From Gemmatimonadales bacterium (GTDB taxonomy: Bacteria; Gemmatimonadota; Gemmatimonadetes; Gemmatimonadales; GWC2-71-9): a stretch of DNA of 8,216 bases. The notes under the pieces are model-generated. The model saw only the letters and a list, made by a program, of their open reading frames with translations. It was not told where the DNA came from and did no database searches. The first letter of the stretch is position 1; the number at the start of each line of letters is the position of its first letter. This document shows, piece after piece, positions 1 to 7,595 of the stretch. The position numbers and the translations under genes were made by a program. Location of the stretch: assembly GCA_013813675.1 (NCBI GenBank), contig JACCRH010000260.1, forward strand, positions 1 through 8,216. Direction: 5' to 3'.

Positions 1-1
1 C

Positions 2-346
2 GACCTGGTCGGTGGCGGCGAAGAAGAACCGAGCGCGACGATCCGGAGCCGGGTGGAGTGTGCCCGCGAGGTGCAGCGGGGCCGTTTCCGGGGCCGGGCC
101 GGGTTGCACGCTAACGCCCATATGGGCACCCGCGATCTTCGGCGGCACTGTCGAATGAGCGGGCCGGTCGAATCTCTGCTCAGGGACGCGGTCAACCGGC
201 TGGGGCTGTCAGCCCGGGCGTACCACCGGGTGCTCAAGATCGGGCGCACCATCGCCGACCTGGACGGTGCCGCCGAGCTGACCACCACTCACGTCAGCGA
301 GGCCATACAGTACCGGAGCCTGGATCGCAGGCGGGCGGCGGCGTAG
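2..346 (+). CDS. comM: ComM/YifB-type Mg-chelatase-like AAA+ ATPase, C-terminal part only
   Basis: This is the last 114 residues of a ComM (YifB) family protein; the 5' part lies outside the window and the reading frame is open from base 2. The visible part is the Mg-chelatase C-terminal helical domain. It has the family pattern of Arg-rich helix (IRSRVECAREVQ, residues 14-25 of the fragment), an Asn/Met-containing middle segment, then LGLSARAYHRVLKIGRTIAD (residues 67-86) and the closing EAIQYRSLDR (100-109). Family members of about 500 residues carry a Lon-like domain and an AAA+ domain upstream, not visible here. ComM is a helicase-like ATPase that helps integrate transforming DNA by branch migration in naturally competent bacteria; this is family knowledge and nothing here tests it. 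The gene ends at TAG 344-346 and converges on arfB, with 195 bases between them. Confidence 0.9.
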   Translation, partial: DLVGGGEEEPSATIRSRVECAREVQRGRFRGRAGLHANAHMGTRDLRRHCRMSGPVESLLRDAVNRLGLSARAYHRVLKIGRTIADLDGAAELTTTHVSEAIQYRSLDRRRAAA

Positions 347-541
347 CCAACGAATCGAGGTGTGGAAGTGCTATCGCGGAAATGTGCATCGTGGCTCCGG
401 TGCGCACAACGGGTGAGTAAAGCGCGCCTCTGAGACCATCACCGGTCATCCTGGTCTCGCGATGGAGCACGCCATCCAATAGCTCGTCGCGTCCCCGCTC
501 AGCCGCAGCACGCCGCCATCCGCCTGGAGGCTCGGTTTCCT
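347..541. other. Intergenic gap between convergent comM and arfB
   Basis: These 195 bases separate two genes that point toward each other. I found no convincing coding sequence or RNA gene. The only structure seen is a short inverted repeat at 432-458, listed separately. The long minus-strand reading frame that crosses here is Arg/Pro-rich, overlaps arfB in another frame and looks like a GC-rich shadow. Confidence 0.6.
432..458. terminator. Weak inverted repeat, possible bidirectional terminator
   Basis: GAGACCA (432-438) and TGGTCTC (452-458) form a perfect 7-bp stem with a 13-base loop, located between two convergent genes where a shared terminator would be expected. No T-run follows on either strand, so classical intrinsic termination is not supported. 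Confidence 0.25.
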
Positions 542-976
542 CTATTCGTCGGGTGGCGGCGGCCTGCGCTCGCGCTTGGTGGCGGAGCGCCGGCGCTTGG
601 CCTCGAGTCGCGCCGCCTTGGCCGCCCGGGTGGGCCTGGTGCGCTTTCGGGGCTTCGCGACGGCCAGGGCCGCGGCGACGATTTCCCGCAGCCGCGCCGT
701 GGCGGCCTCGCGATTTCGCAGTTGGCTCCGGGACTGTGAGGCCACCACCCTGAGGCGGCCGTCGCCGTCGAGTCGGGTGGCCAGGCGCTCCAACAGCCTG
801 GCCCGCTGGACCTCGGTCAGCGTGGGCGAGGCGCCGACGTCCCACCACACCTCGATGCGGGTGGACGACGTGTTGACGTGCTGACCGCCAGGCCCGCCGG
901 AGCGCGTGGCTCGGTAGTCCAGCTCCGAGACGGGGACGCGCAGATTGGGTGTAATGTCGAGGTAGCCGTCGGGCAC
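542..976 (-). CDS. arfB: ArfB (YaeJ) peptidyl-tRNA hydrolase, alternative ribosome rescue
   Basis: A 144-residue protein of the ArfB/YaeJ family, close to the usual length of about 140. It enters the empty A site of ribosomes stalled on mRNA lacking a stop codon and hydrolyses the peptidyl-tRNA ester. The catalytic GGQ is at residues 30-32 within RSGGPGGQHVN. A release-factor-like core follows, with SQLRNREAATARL at about 84-96. The tail from about residue 109 onward is strongly basic (KPRKRTRPTRAAKAARLEAK region), matching the tail that in ArfB threads into the vacant mRNA channel. These features separate it from ordinary RF1/RF2, which carry codon-recognition domains. The start is GTG (976-974 on the minus strand); an in-frame TAG lies four codons upstream, so it cannot be extended. 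No Shine-Dalgarno sequence precedes it. It is divergent from larE, with 70 bases between the starts. Confidence 0.93.
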   Translation of the reverse strand: MPDGYLDITPNLRVPVSELDYRATRSGGPGGQHVNTSSTRIEVWWDVGASPTLTEVQRARLLERLATRLDGDGRLRVVASQSRSQLRNREAATARLREIVAAALAVAKPRKRTRPTRAAKAARLEAKRRRSATKRERRPPPPDE

Positions 977-1002
977 GGGGAGAAGCTAGCGCAGCCATGG
1001 CC

Positions 1003-1025
1003 CCTTCGCTTCGCTCAGGGTGACA
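1003..1025. repeat. Solo half-copy of the CHPERSEG-type palindromic repeat
   Basis: These 23 bases match the right arm of the larger repeat at 4937-4959 at 21 of 23 positions (differences at the 9th base, T versus C, and the 18th, G versus A). No matching left arm lies nearby, so it is a half element. It sits in the 70-base gap between the divergent arfB and larE genes and ends 21 bases before the larE ATG. Confidence 0.7.
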
Positions 1026-1046
1026 ATTGGTTTACGTTTCCCTTCC

Positions 1047-1856
1047 ATGACAGACCTCGATCTCCTGCGGCGACACCTGCTGGGGCTGGGCAAGGTGCTC
1101 CTCGGGTATTCCGGCGGGGTCGACTCCGCGCTGCTCGCGGTGGTGGCCGGCCAGGCGCTGGGGCCTGATCGCTTTCTCGCCGCGATCGGACGGAGCCCGT
1201 CGTATCCCGAGGCGCAGTGGCACGCCGCCGTGGACCTCGCCGCACGATTTCAGGTGCCGCTGGTCGAGCTGGACACCCACGAGCTCGACGACCCCCGCTA
1301 TCTCCGGAACGGCACCGACCGGTGCTACTTCTGCAAGTCGGAGCTGTGGTCCCGCCTGGGAGCGCTCGCCCACCGCCAGGGGTTCGACACGGTCATCGAT
1401 GGGACCAATGCCGACGATCTCGGCGAGCATCGCCCCGGGCTCCGCGCTGGCCGGGAGACCGGTATCCGCTCCCCGCTGGCCGAGCTGGGCTGGAGCAAGC
1501 GCGCGGTGCGGGCCGCCTCCCGCGAGCTGGAGCTTCCGACCTGGGACGCACCGGCCGCCCCCTGCCTGTCGAGCCGGGTGCGCTACGGCCTGGCGATCAC
1601 GGCAGCCCGACTGCGGCAGGTGGAGCAGGGCGAGGCCTTTCTCCGCTCGCTCGGTGTGACCGGCGATCTCCGCGTCCGGCACCACGGCAATCGTGCCAGC
1701 GTCGAGGTGGCGCCGCACGAAATGCCACTCCTCCGGTCGCGCTGGGAATCGATCGAGCCCTTCTTCGCGGAGCTCGGCTTCGCCGGCGTGGAGCTGGACC
1801 CAGCGGGCTATCGCCGGGGACGACTGCTGGCGCTGGCGCCCGGGGGACCGGCGTGA
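1047..1856 (+). CDS. larE: LarE, ATP-dependent sacrificial sulfur transferase (nickel-pincer cofactor synthesis)
   Basis: A 269-residue PP-loop protein of the LarE family. LarE adenylylates the carboxylates of pyridinium-3,5-biscarboxylic acid mononucleotide and converts them to thiocarboxylates, a cytoplasmic step in making the Ni-pincer cofactor of lactate racemase and related LarA enzymes. The PP-loop SGGVDS is at residues 22-27 and DGTNADD at about 118-124. Cysteines are at 93 and 96 (RCYFCK) and at 173 (APCLSSR). Cys173 corresponds to the sulfur-donating cysteine of Lactobacillus LarE. Having two further cysteines resembles the three-Cys LarE type reported to hold a [4Fe-4S] cluster, so this protein may not be sacrificial. 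I chose ATG 1047; an in-frame GTG at 1020 lies inside the repeat half-copy and would add nine unconserved residues. No Shine-Dalgarno is seen. The stop overlaps the thpR start by one base. No larA, larB or larC is in the window. Confidence 0.9.
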   Translation: MTDLDLLRRHLLGLGKVLLGYSGGVDSALLAVVAGQALGPDRFLAAIGRSPSYPEAQWHAAVDLAARFQVPLVELDTHELDDPRYLRNGTDRCYFCKSELWSRLGALAHRQGFDTVIDGTNADDLGEHRPGLRAGRETGIRSPLAELGWSKRAVRAASRELELPTWDAPAAPCLSSRVRYGLAITAARLRQVEQGEAFLRSLGVTGDLRVRHHGNRASVEVAPHEMPLLRSRWESIEPFFAELGFAGVELDPAGYRRGRLLALAPGGPA

Positions 1857-2410
1857 TGCGGCTGTTCGCGGCGGTTCCGATGCCGGAGCCCGCGCGGGGA
1901 GAGATCGCGCGGCTCCTCGCCCGGCTGCGCGAACCGGGCTGGCCGCTCCGGCTGGTGCACGAACACGGGCTGCATCTCACCATGAAATTCTTCGGCGAGG
2001 TGCCGCCAGGCAGGCTGGAGGTGATCGAGGAGGCTGTGCGAGCCGCCGTGCCGGGCACCGGTGCCTTGCCTCTCCGGCTGGCGGAGATCGGCGCGTTCCC
2101 CAATTTCCGCCGGCCGAGAATCATCTGGGTCGGGCTCGACGCACCGCCGGCGCTCGAGCTCCTGCAGGATCGGCTGGAGCGCCGCGCCGAAGCGATCGGC
2201 TTCGCCCCGGAAGGCATGCCGTTCCGCCCCCACGTCACCCTCGCGCGGGTGCGCGAAGGGCAGCGGCTGCCCGCCGGCGCGCTGGAGAGCCTGGCCGGTG
2301 AGTACGAGCCGGTGGCCTTCCTGGCGGCCGAGCTGATTCTCTATGAGAGCGTGCTCGGCCGCGGCGGCCCCCGCTACCAGCCGCGGCTCACCCTGGAGCT
2401 GGCCTCATGA
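1856..2410 (+). CDS. thpR: RNA 2',3'-cyclic phosphodiesterase (ThpR/LigT, 2H superfamily)
   Basis: A 184-residue protein of the 2H phosphoesterase superfamily, of typical ThpR length. It opens a 2',3'-cyclic phosphate on RNA to a 2'-phosphate; the family was first noted for 2'-5' RNA ligase activity, and its role in the cell is unsettled. Both catalytic HxT motifs are present: HLT at residues 40-42 (in HLTMKFFGEV) and HVT at 126-128 (in PFRPHVTLARV), and the family opening MRLFAAVP is intact. A GGGGGA-like ribosome-binding site lies about 8 bases before the ATG. The ATG overlaps the larE stop (TGATG), and the gene's own stop overlaps the next start (ATGA), so translational coupling on both sides is likely. 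Nothing looks missing. Confidence 0.93.
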   Translation: MRLFAAVPMPEPARGEIARLLARLREPGWPLRLVHEHGLHLTMKFFGEVPPGRLEVIEEAVRAAVPGTGALPLRLAEIGAFPNFRRPRIIWVGLDAPPALELLQDRLERRAEAIGFAPEGMPFRPHVTLARVREGQRLPAGALESLAGEYEPVAFLAAELILYESVLGRGGPRYQPRLTLELAS

Positions 2411-3050
2411 TGGGATGCCTCACCGCGCCGTTCAAGCTGTTCGGCTGCCTCGGGCTGATCATCGCGCTCGGCCTGGGGTACATCTATCGCGACCGGCTCG
2501 AATCCGAGGGCCGGCGGCTCATCGACCGGATCCAGCATCTGGTGCCGTCGTCGAGCGGCCGGCCCGGAGTCAGCTCGCTGGAGTCGGCCAAGGCCAAGGT
2601 GGACTCGCTCAACGGGTGGCGGGCCGACTCCGTGGTGCTGACGGCGGCCGAATTCGCTTCCCTGGTGGGCAACGGCCTGGACCGCGACCTCCGCTCCCAA
2701 CTCGACTCCCTTCAGGTCGAGCTCCTGGAGGGGGAGATTCAGGTCAGTGCCCGGCTCCGTACGGCACGGCTGCCGCAGGCGATGATCGGCCCGCTGAGTG
2801 GAGCGCTGCGCCCCACGGAGCCGGTGCGGGCGGCCGGGCCGGTGCGGGTGACCCGGCCTGGCGCCGGCGAGTGGAGCGTCCGCAGCTTCAGCATCGGCGA
2901 TTTTCCGATCCCGGACGAGATGGTTCCCGGCCTGGTGGGCCGCGCCCTGGGCCACCCCGATCAGAAGGCGGTGCCGGTCAAGGTTCCCCTGGGGATCGGG
3001 GCGATCCGGGTGCGGCCGGGCAGCGCTACCCTCTATGGAGCGACGCGCTC

Positions 3051-3054
<4 letters not shown>
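2407..3054 (+). CDS. Membrane-anchored protein of unknown function
   Basis: I do not recognise this 215-residue protein with confidence. It has one hydrophobic segment near the N terminus (about residues 10-27, LFGCLGLIIALGLGYIY) followed by YRDR, so it is probably anchored with its C-terminal part outside the cytoplasm. A polar linker (about 45-65) leads to a globular part with LTAAEFASLVGNGL (78-91), an amphipathic stretch SQLDSLQVELLEGEIQVSAR (97-116), and GDFPIPDEMVPGLVGRAL (164-181) ending in a beta-rich tail. An anchor plus an 'LT-x-x-E-x-x-x-L' helix and alternating strands recalls YpmS/DUF2140 or DUF2993 lipid-binding-like proteins; that is a resemblance in layout, not an identification. 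GGAG lies 8 bases before the ATG. It overlaps thpR and the next regulator gene by 4 bases each. Cys14 is not in a proper lipobox, so I do not call a lipoprotein. Confidence 0.8.
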
Positions 3055-4405
<1,351 letters not shown>

Positions 4406-4409
<4 letters not shown>

Positions 4410-4873
4410 CCGAGCAACCACGCAACTGGGACAAGGAGCTGGCGGACATCGACCGGGTGATCGAAAAGGTGCCGGCTCCCGCCGCTGTGCCGGCGAAACT
4501 GCCGCCGCCCGGCTCCCCGCCGGTCGCGAAAGGCTCGGTCGCAATGACCTGGTTCTGGGCGGTACTGGCGCTGCTGCTGGCGGTGGCGCTACCGCTCTGG
4601 CCCTACGGCAAGGAGTGCGGCCTGCAGCTCTTCTTCTATCTTGGCGCGGCCGCGCTGGCTTTGCTCGCGGGGGCGGCCGGCGCGGTGTCGAGCTGGGCGA
4701 CGCGCCGAGGGCTGGCGCACCTGCTGTCCCTTCTGGCCCTGCTCTGGGCCGGGGTGATGGGTGCCCGTGAGGTGCTGCCGCGGGCGGGCTACGCGGTCCA
4801 GGCCAAGCCGTGGCTCTGCCCAGCTACTCCGGAGCCGGCGCCCCCGGCGTCGGCCCCCACCACAGGACCCTGA
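4406..4873 (+). CDS. Small three-helix membrane protein of unknown function
   Basis: A 155-residue protein that I do not recognise. It begins with a charged helix NWDKELADIDRVIEKV (7-22), then a Pro/Ala-rich linker (23-45), then three hydrophobic segments at about 47-66, 73-96 and 103-119, and a Pro/Ala-rich tail (138-155). Cysteines at 71 and 138 flank the second and third helices. The charged N-terminal helix is likely cytoplasmic; with three membrane passes the tail would then be outside. GGGAG lies 5 bases before the ATG, which overlaps the regulator stop by 4 bases (ATGA). It ends the five-gene cluster. Its tight coupling to the sigma-54 regulator suggests co-expression, but not a particular function. 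Codon use looks like that of the neighbours. Confidence 0.82.
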
Positions 4874-4884
4874 TCCCTGCGAGT

Positions 4885-4959
4885 TGTCATCCTGACGCCG
4901 AGCGCGAGGGGGAAGGAGACGGGCGGCGCTCCGGCTCCTTCGCTCCGCTCAGGATGACA
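4885..4959. repeat. Palindromic dispersed repeat (CHPERSEG type)
   Basis: The ends are perfect 11-base inverted repeats: TGTCATCCTGA (4885-4895) and TCAGGATGACA (4949-4959), with further imperfect pairing inward through GC-rich arms. The right arm read on the minus strand encodes CHPERSEG, a spurious peptide often seen in annotations of many environmental genomes because this repeat is widespread. It begins 11 bases after the stop of the small membrane protein gene. In RNA it would fold into a long hairpin and could act as a transcription boundary or mRNA stabiliser, but no T-run follows. A half copy occurs at 1003-1025. Confidence 0.75.
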
Positions 4960-4977
4960 GTTCTTATCCACTCATAC

Positions 4978-5012
4978 CTTTCCCCGTTCGCTTTTCACCG
5001 TTCACCTTTCAC
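4978..5012. repeat. Heptamer tandem repeat, five units
   Basis: Five consecutive 7-base units fit the consensus CKTTCAC (GTGAAMG on the minus strand): 4978-4984, 4985-4991, 4992-4998, 4999-5005 and 5006-5012. The last two match the consensus exactly; each of the other three departs from it at one base. The array ends 9 bases before the ATG of the aldehyde dehydrogenase gene, so it forms part of its 5' leader or promoter region and leaves it pyrimidine-rich with no Shine-Dalgarno. Confidence 0.65.
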
Positions 5013-5021
5013 GCCCTCTAC

Positions 5022-6512
5022 ATGGCCAAGACCTTCAAGAACTTCATCGGCGGTGAGTGGGTCGCACCCACGACCGACGCCTATTTCGAGAACCGCAACC
5101 CGGCGGACACCAGCGATCTGATCGGCCGGTTTCCCGATTCCGATCGGCGGGACGTCGAGGCGGCGGTGCGCTCGGCCAAGCGGGGGTTCGCGGCGTGGTC
5201 GCGCACCCCCGCGCCGGTGCGCGGTGACGTGCTGCGCCGGGTCGGCCACCTGCTGGTAGAGCGCAAGGCGGCGATCGCCGACGCTATGACCCGCGAGATG
5301 GGCAAGGTCCTGGCCGAGACCGGAGGCGACGTGCAGGAGGGTATCGACACGGCCTTTTACGCGGCCACCGAGGGGCGCCGGCTCTTCGGGCACGTGGTGC
5401 CGTCCGAGCTCCGGTCCAAATGGGCCATGAGCTACCGGCGGCCGATCGGGGTGGTGGGACTGATCACGCCGTTCAACTTCCCGATGGCGATTCCGACCTG
5501 GAAAATGTTCCCCGCACTGGTCTGCGGAAACGCGGTGATCATCAAGCCGTCGGAGGATGTGCCGCACACGGTGCACCTGCTGGTGGAAATCCTGCTGGAG
5601 GCCGGCCTGCCGCCCGAGGTGATCCAGCTGGTGCACGGCCGGGGAGAGACCGTAGGCAAGGCGATCGTCGAGCACCCGGAGGTGCCGGTCATCTCGTTCA
5701 CCGGCTCCACCGAGACCGGTTCCCTGATCGGTGAGACCTGCGGGCGGATGCACAAGCGGCTTTCACTGGAGATGGGCGGGAAGAACGCGATGATCGTGAT
5801 GGACGACGCCGACCTCGATCTCGCGCTCGAGGGCATCCTGTGGGGCGCCTTCGGCACCACCGGCCAACGTTGCACCGCCACCAGCCGGCTCGTCCTGCAC
5901 CGCAAGATCCACGATCGGTTCCTGCGCCGGCTGGGCGACGCCGCGGAAGGGCTGCGCCTGGGCGACGGGCGGCAGGACAAGACCGACGTCGGCCCGCTGA
6001 TTCACGAAGCGTCGCGGGACAAGGTCGAACGCTACGTGGAGATCGGGCAGGAGGAAGGCGCCGACCTGATGCTCGGCGGTAAGGCCCCCGGCGGCCGGCT
6101 GGCGGACGGCTGGTTCTACCGGCCGACGATCTTCGCCGGCGTACGCCCGCGCAGCCGTCTGGAGCAGGAGGAGATCTTCGGCCCGGTGTTGAGCGTGATC
6201 CGGGTGAGCTCGTTCGACGAGGCCGTGAAAGTGAACAACGGTGTGCGCTACGGACTCTCCAGCTCGATCTACACCGGCAACGTGGACCTGGCCTTCAGCG
6301 CGATGCAGGACCTCGACAACGGCATCACCTACGTCAACGCGCCGACCATCGGCGCCGAGGCGCACCTGCCGTTCGGAGGGGTCAAGGCCACCGGCAACGG
6401 TCACCGGGAGGGCGGATGGGAGGTCTACGACTTCTATTCCGAGACCAAGGTGTGCTATGTCGACTACTCCGGGAAATTGCAGCGGGCGCAAATCGATGCA
6501 GCGTCGCCTTGA
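5022..6512 (+). CDS. NAD(P)-dependent aldehyde dehydrogenase family protein
   Basis: A 496-residue member of the aldehyde dehydrogenase superfamily, of normal length and apparently intact. It oxidises an aldehyde to its acid with NAD(P) through a cysteine thiohemiacetal. Visible active-site parts are N152 (FNFP), K175 (IIKPSE), the FTGST loop at 226-230, general base E250 (LEMGGKN), nucleophile C284 (GQRCTATSR) and E384/F386 (EEIFGPVL). The C terminus has LPFGGVKATGNGHREGG (449-465) and a tail YVDYSGKLQRAQID (479-492), resembling the semialdehyde-type dehydrogenases of amino-acid breakdown (for example alpha-ketoglutarate semialdehyde or aminoadipate semialdehyde enzymes). The substrate cannot be set from sequence alone. 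It follows a repeat-containing gap, has no Shine-Dalgarno, and stands alone, with 127 or 151 bases before the sigma factor gene depending on which sigma start is used. Confidence 0.93.
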   Translation: MAKTFKNFIGGEWVAPTTDAYFENRNPADTSDLIGRFPDSDRRDVEAAVRSAKRGFAAWSRTPAPVRGDVLRRVGHLLVERKAAIADAMTREMGKVLAETGGDVQEGIDTAFYAATEGRRLFGHVVPSELRSKWAMSYRRPIGVVGLITPFNFPMAIPTWKMFPALVCGNAVIIKPSEDVPHTVHLLVEILLEAGLPPEVIQLVHGRGETVGKAIVEHPEVPVISFTGSTETGSLIGETCGRMHKRLSLEMGGKNAMIVMDDADLDLALEGILWGAFGTTGQRCTATSRLVLHRKIHDRFLRRLGDAAEGLRLGDGRQDKTDVGPLIHEASRDKVERYVEIGQEEGADLMLGGKAPGGRLADGWFYRPTIFAGVRPRSRLEQEEIFGPVLSVIRVSSFDEAVKVNNGVRYGLSSSIYTGNVDLAFSAMQDLDNGITYVNAPTIGAEAHLPFGGVKATGNGHREGGWEVYDFYSETKVCYVDYSGKLQRAQIDAASP

Positions 6513-6663
6513 GCTCCGCGCGTCCATTGCGCTCTCCCAATCGCGCGAGTAAGGTTCCCACAGCATCCCAGTCGCGGTCCGCCCGCATCGCCATGGGGAC
6601 CTTCTTCTCGTAGCCGCGCCGCTTGTCGAGTCCCTCCCCATGTCCAGTACGAGGTCGAGTCGC
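6513..6663. other. Intergenic leader upstream of the sigma factor gene
   Basis: This gap presumably holds the sigma factor promoter, but I see no confident -35/-10 pair. CGCGCG at 6517-6522 and 6542-6547 can pair (6 bp, extendable by two pairs past a one-base bulge) over a 19-base loop, with no T-run after it, so a terminator for the aldehyde dehydrogenase gene is only a weak possibility. The upstream alternative ATG of the sigma factor (6640) lies here. Confidence 0.4.
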
Positions 6664-7533
6664 ATGCGTCCAATGCAGGTCGGTTCCGGCAGGCGAGGCC
6701 CATCGTTCGACGAGGGATCGCTCGACCAGTATCTCCGGGAGATCAGCAAGTACCCGCTGATACCGCAGGAGGAAGAGGTCAACCTGGCGCAGCGCATCCG
6801 CACGGGAGAAGGCGAGGCGCTCGACAAGCTGGTCCGCAGCAATCTCCGCTTCGTCGTGTCGGTGGCCAAGAAATATCAGAACCAGGGAGTCTCGCTCGCC
6901 GACCTCATCAACGAGGGTAACCTCGGGCTGATCCGCGCGGCGCACAAGTTCGACGAGACCAAGGGCATCAAGTTCATCTCGTACGCCGTGTGGTGGATCC
7001 GCCAGGCGATCCTCCAGGCGCTGGCCGAGCAGAGCCGGATCGTGCGGGTGCCGCTGAACCGGGCGGGCACGCTCCACCGGATCGGCAAGCGCTCTTCCGC
7101 GCTGCTCCAGGAGCTGGGCCGCGAGCCCACCCCGTCGGAGATCGCCGAGGGGATGGACATCTCGATGGAAGAAGTGCAGAAGACGCTCTCCATCTCCCAG
7201 AATCATCTGTCGCTCGACGCGCCGCTCACGCCCGGCGAAGACAACAAGCTGCTGGATTACCTCCCGGACACCCAGAACCCCGGTCCCGACTCCGAGACCT
7301 TCGAGCACGCCCTCACCGAGTCGATCGAGGAGGTTCTCTCCACCCTCAAAGAGCGCGAGGCCAAGATTCTGCGGCTCTACTTCGGCCTCGACGGGCCCGA
7401 GCCGATGACGCTGGAGGAGATCGGGAGCCTGCTGGGGATCACCCGCGAGCGCGTGCGGCAGATCAAGGAAAAGGCCCTCAGCCGGCTGAGGCACGTCAGC
7501 CGGGCCAGGGCCCTGGAGAGCTTCCTGGCGTAG
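6664..7533 (+). CDS. rpoD: Primary-type RNA polymerase sigma factor (RpoD/SigA)
   Basis: A 289-residue sigma-70 factor with regions 1.2 to 4.2 but without region 1.1 or the long non-conserved insert, as in the short primary sigma of Bacteroidetes (about 287 residues). Region 1.2 (about 16-47) has SLDQYLREISKYPLI; region 2 (about 53-122) has NLRFVVSVAKKYQNQG, DLINEGNLGL and FISYAVWWIRQAI, which melt and bind the -10 element; region 3 is at about 132-204; region 4 (217-282) has MTLEEIGSLLGITRERVRQI, the -35-binding helix-turn-helix. The strong match to house-keeping factors argues against an ECF or stress factor, though a second group-2 paralogue cannot be excluded. ATG 6640 would add eight residues; I prefer 6664 because GAGG lies 9 bases upstream and the resulting MRPMQ start matches the MR-start typical of Bacteroidetes RpoD. 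The other start has no Shine-Dalgarno. Confidence 0.93.
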   Translation: MRPMQVGSGRRGPSFDEGSLDQYLREISKYPLIPQEEEVNLAQRIRTGEGEALDKLVRSNLRFVVSVAKKYQNQGVSLADLINEGNLGLIRAAHKFDETKGIKFISYAVWWIRQAILQALAEQSRIVRVPLNRAGTLHRIGKRSSALLQELGREPTPSEIAEGMDISMEEVQKTLSISQNHLSLDAPLTPGEDNKLLDYLPDTQNPGPDSETFEHALTESIEEVLSTLKEREAKILRLYFGLDGPEPMTLEEIGSLLGITRERVRQIKEKALSRLRHVSRARALESFLA

Positions 7534-7595
7534 TCGGCGTCGCGGGGTAATCCTTCCATCCGCAGCGCCGCCCCACACTCGATCCACTACCGACC

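Noticed and set aside
294..998. Long minus-strand frame overlapping arfB and the comM-arfB gap
   Set aside because: The product is Arg/Pro/Ala-rich with no family motif, and lies out of frame across arfB, which has clear GGQ and basic-tail motifs. It is a shadow frame of GC-rich DNA.
1020..1046. GTG at 1020 as the start of larE
   Set aside because: It lies within the repeat half-copy and adds residues with no resemblance to LarE; ATG 1047 fits the family start better.
2054..2065. Perfect 12-base palindrome GGCACCGGTGCC followed by TTGC, resembling a sigma-54 promoter or operator
   Set aside because: It lies inside thpR, the spacing between GGCAC and TTGC is 7 rather than 5 bases, and such palindromes arise by chance in GC-rich coding DNA.
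4789..4971. Small minus-strand frame encoding CHPERSEG
   Set aside because: The peptide comes from reading through the palindromic repeat and is a known type of spurious annotation.
6517..6547. CGCGCG inverted repeat after the aldehyde dehydrogenase gene as a terminator
   Set aside because: The stem is only 6 bp (8 with a bulge), the loop is 19 bases, and no T-run follows.
6528..6555. TTGCGC with TAAGGT 16 bases later as a sigma factor gene promoter
   Set aside because: The -10 match is only 3 of 6 and the spacing is off; the host sigma may also prefer a different consensus.
6382..6594. Possible small minus-strand gene (MAMRADRDWDAVGTLLARL start) opposite the end of the aldehyde dehydrogenase gene
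   Set aside because: The first residues look protein-like, but there is no ribosome-binding site, and most of the frame is antisense to a conserved enzyme and turns Arg/Pro-rich. Chance is more likely.
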